Assembly: GCA_963833505.1 (NCBI GenBank)
Contig: CAWHYG010000007.1
Coordinates: 744,001-808,000, forward strand
DNA from: CAWHYG01 sp963833505
Lineage (GTDB): Bacteria > Eisenbacteria > RBG-16-71-46 > CAIMUX01
Direction: 5' to 3'
Length of the DNA: 64,000 bases
The notes beneath the pieces were generated by a model that was given only the letters and a program-made list of their open reading frames with translations, was not told the DNA's origin and ran no database searches. Positions 59,905 through 64,000 of the stretch are shown one piece after another (the stretch's first letter is position 1; every line of letters begins with the position of its first letter). A program made the translations under genes and the position numbers.

Positions 59905-60800
59905 GGCGTCCCCTTCCCCAGTCCGAGGCGCGCCAGGGCGAGCAGGCCTGATAGCGCGACGCCGATCCAACCGACCGCCAGCGGCGGGACGCGACCGCTT
60001 CTGGCCAGCAGGAACCCGAGTCCGAAGATCGCGAGAAGCAGTCCGCTCCAGACGATCCCTTGACCGGCCCAGAGCCGGGTGATGACCACGCCGAGGGTCA
60101 AACCGAGCAGGAAACGCCCCAATCGACCCACCCAGACCGCCCAGCGTTCCAGGATCCGCCCGCGCAACTCCTCCAGGATCGCCTCTTCGCCTCTCCGGCC
60201 GATCGTCCAGGAGCGTCTCCGCCAGTATAGCTGGATCGAGTTGTATCCGAGCCAGTACCAAACGGCGGGCTCGCCGATCCAGAGCAGCGCCGAGAGAATC
60301 CCGACCAGGCTCAGGACCGGACGGACTCCGCCCCAGAAGACCCGGTCCCCGGAAGCGGCGAGAAGAGGTCCGATCGAGGTCCGGGCGCGTTCGACCGTCT
60401 CCGCAACGGATGCTTCCGGGGAGACGGCCTGGGCAGGCCCGGCCGGATCCGGATCCCGGTCGATGGACCCGGCCGGAGCCGACGCATCCCGTGGCCGGTC
60501 CGCGCCGCGCGGCCCCGTTTCCGTCTCTTCCGGAAACCGTGCGACCAGCCAGGTGAACAGGCCGACCAGGTAACCGGCCAGCACCGGATTGGTGTTGATC
60601 GGGCCCTGGCGGAGCGCCGCGATCACCGGGTGGTTCCGCGCGCGGCGCGGGGCGTCACGGAGCACGGCGAGCAGGAAGCCGCCGCGCTGCTGGCCGATCG
60701 GATTGTACAGACCTTCCAGGTGCGGAAGGCCGCTCCATCCCCAGAGCGGCCGCGGCCGCAGCCCTGGTTGGATCTCCACGCCCATCTCCGCCGGCGGCAC
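59901..60800 (-). CDS. PTS mannose-family transporter subunit IID
   Basis: Protein of 299 residues. It resembles EIID of the mannose/fructose/sorbose family: an N-terminal soluble part (FLLAVLRDAPRRARNHPVIAALRQGPINTNPVLAGYLVGL), then VERARTSIGPLLAASGDRVFWGGVRPVLSLVGILSAL and C-terminal membrane segments. With EIIC it forms the channel. An insert of about 45 Pro/Asp/Ala-rich residues (near 92-136) separates two halves of the usually continuous domain. The GTG start at 60800 immediately follows the EIIC stop. Confidence 0.88.
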   Translation of the reverse strand: MPPAEMGVEIQPGLRPRPLWGWSGLPHLEGLYNPIGQQRGGFLLAVLRDAPRRARNHPVIAALRQGPINTNPVLAGYLVGLFTWLVARFPEETETGPRGADRPRDASAPAGSIDRDPDPAGPAQAVSPEASVAETVERARTSIGPLLAASGDRVFWGGVRPVLSLVGILSALLWIGEPAVWYWLGYNSIQLYWRRRSWTIGRRGEEAILEELRGRILERWAVWVGRLGRFLLGLTLGVVITRLWAGQGIVWSGLLLAIFGLGFLLARSGRVPPLAVGWIGVALSGLLALARLGLGKGTP

Positions 60801-61529
60801 CTAGAGCCCCCGGAGAAGCTGGAACACGACTCCAGCCAGAAGGCCCCACAGCAGCTCCCGGCCGTGCCGGGGCTTCGTCCCCTGGAAAAGCACGACCAGC
60901 CCGCCCAGCCCGAGGCCGAGAGCGGAGAGCGGCAACGCGACCCCGACCTGCGTCCAGGGGGCGCCGCCCATCCGGCGAACGGCGGCCGGCCAGAGGTAGA
61001 CGACCGCAGCGATGACCACGCCGCCCGCGACCACGACGGCGCCCCGGAGAGCCGTGTCCAGATAGGCCCATCGCAGGGCGCGGTTCAAGGCCTCGTCGAG
61101 AGGCAGGGACGAGGCCAAGGCCTCCTGCTCGCGCCGTTCGTTCCGCGCGCGGGTTCCGCGCTCCCAGGCCTGGCCGGCCCAGGCCGCGAACAGGCCGAGC
61201 ACGACGCCGAAGAGCAGCGGGCCGTCCGCCGACCAGAGAGCCTGCGTGCCGACCAGGTGGGTGCCCCAGCCGGTCACGGCGCCCGCGAGCACCGACGCGG
61301 GCCCGACCGCCGGCAGCACGTCTCCTCCGATCGGCAGCAGGCCGGGCCAGAACGACTGGAAGATGAGGCCGGCCGTCATGCCGCCGGTCAGATTCCCCAG
61401 GAGCGCGCCGGCGATCGATCCGGCCACCAGGGGCTGATGGAAGACGAAGGTTCCGAAGGCGCGTTCATCGAGCGAGACCACCGCGCCCCAGGCCAGGAGA
61501 AGCAGCAGGCGGACCGCCAGCTCGGTCAC
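60801..61529 (-). CDS. PTS mannose-family transporter subunit IIC
   Basis: About 242 residues, very hydrophobic. Family features include FHQPLVAGSIAGALLGNLTGGMTAGLIFQSFWPGLLPIGGDVLPAVGPASVLAGAVTG, typical of the EII-Sor/Man permease, and later membrane segments up to the C-terminus. It forms the sugar-conducting inner-membrane subunit. The GTG at 61529 has GGGAG 7 bases upstream and overlaps the EIIB stop as GTGA. The transported sugar is unknown. Confidence 0.9.
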   Translation of the reverse strand: MTELAVRLLLLLAWGAVVSLDERAFGTFVFHQPLVAGSIAGALLGNLTGGMTAGLIFQSFWPGLLPIGGDVLPAVGPASVLAGAVTGWGTHLVGTQALWSADGPLLFGVVLGLFAAWAGQAWERGTRARNERREQEALASSLPLDEALNRALRWAYLDTALRGAVVVAGGVVIAAVVYLWPAAVRRMGGAPWTQVGVALPLSALGLGLGGLVVLFQGTKPRHGRELLWGLLAGVVFQLLRGL

Positions 61530-62053
61530 CGCCCGTCTCCCGGCCCGGCGCGACGGCCGGGAAACCACTCCCGGGCATCATGCCTCGGATTCTGGGGCAG
61601 ATCCTGGCCGTGAACCTGAAACCCCTCGGAGAGCAGCTCCGCCAGCAGGGCGGAGTCCTCTTCCGTCAGGAAGACGTAGGGCAGAACCTCCCGGGCGCCC
61701 GCCCGCGAGTGCAAGCCTCCGAGATCGAGCGGACCGGGCACCCCGGCACGAAGCAGGAAGGCGGCGTCCTTGAGCCCGGACACGAGGAGCACGGTTGCCG
61801 CCGGGTCCGGCCTCGGGACGTCGCCGCGAACCACGTCCGCCGGAGGGAGGATGAACACGTCGCATCCCTCCGGAGCAGCCAGCCGATACAAGGCGGCCGC
61901 TTTCGGGTTGCCGGCCAGCGAAGCGTCCGCCAGCAGGTAGTAACGCGGCTCGAGGCACCGTCCCCAGCCCAGCATCACCTGGCCGTGGAGCAGGCGATCG
62001 TCGACTCGAAACAGCAGATAGGCTCCGGGACGGGAAGGACGGGTCAGACGCAT
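61526..62053 (-). CDS. PTS mannose-family subunit IIB
   Basis: About 175 residues. The phosphorylation-site block LFRVDDRLLHGQVMLGWGR holds the active His of the EIIB-Man family. It is followed by YYLLADASLAGNPKAAALYRLAAPEGCDVFILPP and the family's C-terminal VLPYVFLTEEDSALLAELLSEGFQV. It passes phosphate from EIIA to the incoming sugar. The ATG at 62053 overlaps the restored EIIA stop by 10 bases. The open frame also runs upstream without a stop into the first half of EIIA (see that entry). Confidence 0.9.
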   Translation of the reverse strand: MRLTRPSRPGAYLLFRVDDRLLHGQVMLGWGRCLEPRYYLLADASLAGNPKAAALYRLAAPEGCDVFILPPADVVRGDVPRPDPAATVLLVSGLKDAAFLLRAGVPGPLDLGGLHSRAGAREVLPYVFLTEEDSALLAELLSEGFQVHGQDLPQNPRHDAREWFPGRRAGPGDGR

Positions 62054-62419
62054 TGGATCCCGTTCCTTCCCTTTTCGATCAGGCGCTGCGTCAGCTCCCC
62101 GATCGGAACGCGGTCGCGATTGTGAAAGAAGTCGAGCAGCATGGGAAGATTCACGCCGGAGATGATCACGACGTTCGGGTGGAGATCGCGGATTCGCTGG
62201 GAGGCGTGGGCTGCAGCTCCCGCCCAGAAGGTCGACGAAGAGAAGGACCGGCTCGTCCGGATCGGCGAGCAGCCCCCGGACCCGCTCGGAGAGCGTCTCG
62301 AGCGAGGTCCCGGCGTTGCTGACGCAGCCGACGCCGTCCACGGGCCCGAGAATGTCCTCGGTCGTCCGCAGCAACTCGGCCCCGAGCATTCCGTGCGTGA
62401 CGAGGACGGCGCGCGTCAT
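62044..62419 (-). pseudogene. PTS mannose-family subunit IIA, disrupted by a frameshift
   Basis: From ATG 62419 the first 69 codons encode a normal EIIA: AVLVTHGMLGAELLRTTEDI with the phospho-His, ending VLLFVDLLGGSC. The frame then changes. Skipping base 62212 restores AHASQRIRDLHPNVVIISGVNLPMLLDFF to a TGA at 62046-62044, giving a normal 124-residue protein. Without the skip, the ribosome reads nonsense straight into EIIB and makes a 297-residue fusion. The site (GGG AGC TGC AGC) is not a known slippery sequence. A real 1-base insertion, an assembly error and unusual recoding all remain possible. Confidence 0.85.
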
Positions 62420-62488
62420 CGACCCGGCTCCCCGCCGCGCCGGAAGGGCTCTTCCGATCCGCCCGCCGCCGGGCTCATGCCGTCCATG

Positions 62489-63457
62489 TCACTCCAGGTC
62501 GTCCTTGGCCAGGATCTCCAGGTTGGCCTTTCTCCGGAGGAGCTGCACCAGGTTCTCGTTGAATCGCTCGGCCGGATTGTACCCGTAGGCCTTGAGCAGG
62601 TAGTTGAGCGCAATCGTTTCGGAGATGACGGTGATGTTCTTCCCCGGGAAAAGCGGAACCACGACCAGCGGAATAGGCACATCCAGAATGGTCGAGAACT
62701 GCTCGTTGACCCCCAGACGCTCGTAGTCCTCCTGGGCGCTCCACTCCCGCAGGTTGACCTCGACCTCGACCCGCTTCTGCGCGCGGATGGCGCGGATCCC
62801 GAAGATGGACTGCACGTCGATGATGCCGATGCCCCGGATCTCCATGCAGTGCCGGAGCAGCTCGTTGCCGCTTCCGATCAGCACGTTGTGGGCGCGCTGC
62901 TTGATCGTGACGACGTCGTCCGCCACCAGCCGGTGGCCCCGTTCGACCAGATCGAGCGCGCATTCGCTCTTGCCGATGGCGCTTCGCCCGGTGAAGAGCA
63001 GGCCGACCCCGTACACGTCCACCAGCGAACCGTGGACGGTGGTGGTGGGCGCGAAGATCTCCTCCAGGAAGGAGCTGAGCCGGTGGATGAAATCGGTCGT
63101 GAGCATCGGCGTCCGGAGCACGGGGATGCCGCGCTCCCGGGCCATGTCCAGGAACGGCGCGGGCGGCTCGAGCCTCTTCGAAACGAGAATACACGGGAGG
63201 TCGAAGCGGAAGATCGGCTCGAGCGCCTCCCGCCGCTTCTTCTCATCCAGGGTCAGCAGGTAGAGGATTTCGGTCTCCCCGAAGATGAGGATGCGTTCCC
63301 AGAGGAAGTTGTCCAGGAAGCCCACCAGCGCCAGCCCGGGCCGGTGGATGTCGCTGGTGGTGATCGGCTGGCGGCCCTCCGTGTTTTCGGTCAGGGTTTC
63401 GAGCTGGAGGATGCCCCGCGCCTTATCCAGCAGCTCACGGACGCTGATTCCGGGCAT
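62489..63457 (-). CDS. hprK: HPr kinase/phosphorylase
   Basis: Protein of 322 residues, normal length. N-terminal DRTGG-like domain, then the kinase: P-loop GVGLLFTGRSAIGKSECALDLVERGHRLVADDVV (canonical GxSGxGKS is GRSAIGKS here) and the family signature MEIRGIGIIDVQSIFGIRA with VEVEVNLREW. It phosphorylates, and dephosphorylates, the regulatory Ser of HPr. It is upstream of the PTS genes and downstream of hpf. No rapZ gene lies in the 70-base gap to EIIA. Confidence 0.96.
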   Translation of the reverse strand: MPGISVRELLDKARGILQLETLTENTEGRQPITTSDIHRPGLALVGFLDNFLWERILIFGETEILYLLTLDEKKRREALEPIFRFDLPCILVSKRLEPPAPFLDMARERGIPVLRTPMLTTDFIHRLSSFLEEIFAPTTTVHGSLVDVYGVGLLFTGRSAIGKSECALDLVERGHRLVADDVVTIKQRAHNVLIGSGNELLRHCMEIRGIGIIDVQSIFGIRAIRAQKRVEVEVNLREWSAQEDYERLGVNEQFSTILDVPIPLVVVPLFPGKNITVISETIALNYLLKAYGYNPAERFNENLVQLLRRKANLEILAKDDLE

Positions 63458-63553
63458 CGAGGGTTCCCTTCTTCCGTCCAGTCGCCGACGCGCCGGTCGG
63501 GCCGGCGCCCCGGCGGGATCTTCCCCGGAGCGCGGCTCCGGAGGATCCGATGC

Positions 63554-64000
63554 CTATTCCGCCTCCACGAGGCCGAAGTTCCCGTCCGGGCGCAGGTGCA
63601 CGACGCAGAGCCGGCCCGACTTGGCGTTGGGGAAGAGGATGAAATCCCAGTCCTCCTCCCGCATCCGGCGGATGGCGTCCTCCACGCTGATGGGCGACGG
63701 GGTGAACTGCTGCCCTCGGACCACGACGGGGCTGAATTCCTCCTCCGGCTCGACCTCCGGCAGCTCCGTTTCCGTGACGACGCTGAAGGCCGGAACCGGC
63801 CGGAGCGCCTTGCGATCTTTCATCCGGGCGTGGAGCTTCTTCAACTGGCGCTCCATCCGGTCGACCACCCGATCGATGGAGCTGGCCATTTCCGCGGTCT
63901 CTTCGCGGCTGACGAGATCGGCGCCGCCGGCGTGCAGGGTCAGCTCTGCGATGTGGCGGTACTTTTCCTGCGCCAGGACGAGGTGCGCCTCCGTGATGTG
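63554..64000 (-). CDS. hpf: Ribosome hibernation promoting factor, long form, 5' partial
   Basis: The frame is open to the window edge. Visible residues start HITEAHLVLAQEKYRHIAEL, TLHAGGADLVSREETAEMASSIDRVVDRMERQLKK, the S30EA/HPF domain without its first 40 or so residues. A linker and the C-terminal dimerisation domain follow (FTPSPISVEDAIRRMREEDWDFILFPNAKSGRLCVVHLRPDGNFGLVE), so this is the long form that makes 100S ribosome dimers. It leads the hprK-PTS run. Confidence 0.93.
   Translation of the reverse strand, partial: HITEAHLVLAQEKYRHIAELTLHAGGADLVSREETAEMASSIDRVVDRMERQLKKLHARMKDRKALRPVPAFSVVTETELPEVEPEEEFSPVVVRGQQFTPSPISVEDAIRRMREEDWDFILFPNAKSGRLCVVHLRPDGNFGLVEAE

Noticed and set aside
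61526..62419. A genuine EIIA-EIIB fusion protein of 297 residues
   Set aside because: The middle 50 residues resemble nothing, whereas a one-base shift restores a textbook EIIA ending at its own stop, so the fusion is better explained by a frame error.

Overview
The window comes from the chromosome of a GC-rich, Gram-negative (diderm) bacterium. Outer-membrane machinery is plentiful: LapA/LapB, an Omp85 protein, BamD, LolA, a TonB-dependent receptor and several beta-barrels. These sit beside bacillithiol synthesis genes (bshA, bshC), a PorV/UPF0164-type protein, a GWxTD-type protein, and a mannose-family PTS with HPr kinase. That mix, the high GC and the many GTG/TTG starts suggest a deep lineage near the Fibrobacterota-Chlorobiota-Bacteroidota group (for example an Eisenbacteria-like candidate phylum). 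This placement is inferred from gene content, not from a tree. No insertion sequence, prophage, CRISPR array or rRNA is visible. The region reads as core chromosome.

Apart from one partial gene at the left edge (pgeF, plus strand), every gene is on the minus strand, so transcription runs from high to low coordinates. From right to left the layout is as follows. (1) 64.0-56.7 kb: hpf (partial), hprK, the PTS set IIA (frame-broken), IIB, IIC, IID, HPr and enzyme I, then a phosphoglucose/phosphomannose isomerase and a sugar nucleotidyltransferase. (2) 55.6-53.1 kb: metK-ahcY, the activated-methyl cycle. (3) 53.1-39.7 kb: a housekeeping run of ftsK, lolA, rimO, an unknown envelope protein, bamD, nadD, polA, coaE, prfB (with the classic RF2 programmed +1 frameshift) and a phosphohexomutase. 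(4) 39.4-31.0 kb: an envelope block of ethylbenzene-dehydrogenase-type lipoprotein, barrel, TonB-dependent receptor, PorV-like protein and GWxTD protein, behind two look-alike TTGACACCCC promoters. (5) 30.9-28.2 kb: pgk, tpiA, secG, tRNA-Leu(GAG). (6) 28.0-21.8 kb: a histidine kinase/sigma54 response-regulator pair followed by three exported proteins. (7) A 670-base intergenic region with a promoter and a clear intrinsic terminator. (8) 21.1-12.6 kb: scpA, scpB, rluB-type, pheA, aroA, cmk, plsC, rpsA. (9) 12.4-4.2 kb: lapA, lapB, a TPR protein, mutS, a lipoprotein, Omp85, a family-2 glycosyltransferase and a methyltransferase. (10) 3.4-0.7 kb: bshC-bshA, converging on pgeF.

Genes are tightly packed with many ATGA/GTGA/TTGA overlaps, which points to long, translationally coupled operons. 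The most unusual observations are: four in-frame minisatellites (periods 33, 39, 42 and 45 bp) that add repetitive, probably disordered segments to pgeF, mutS (twice) and a TPR gene; a PheA whose prephenate dehydratase and phenylalanine-binding motifs look degenerate; two tandem 19-bp repeats abutting the lapA promoter; the EIIA frame break; and an HPr with His in place of the active-site Arg.
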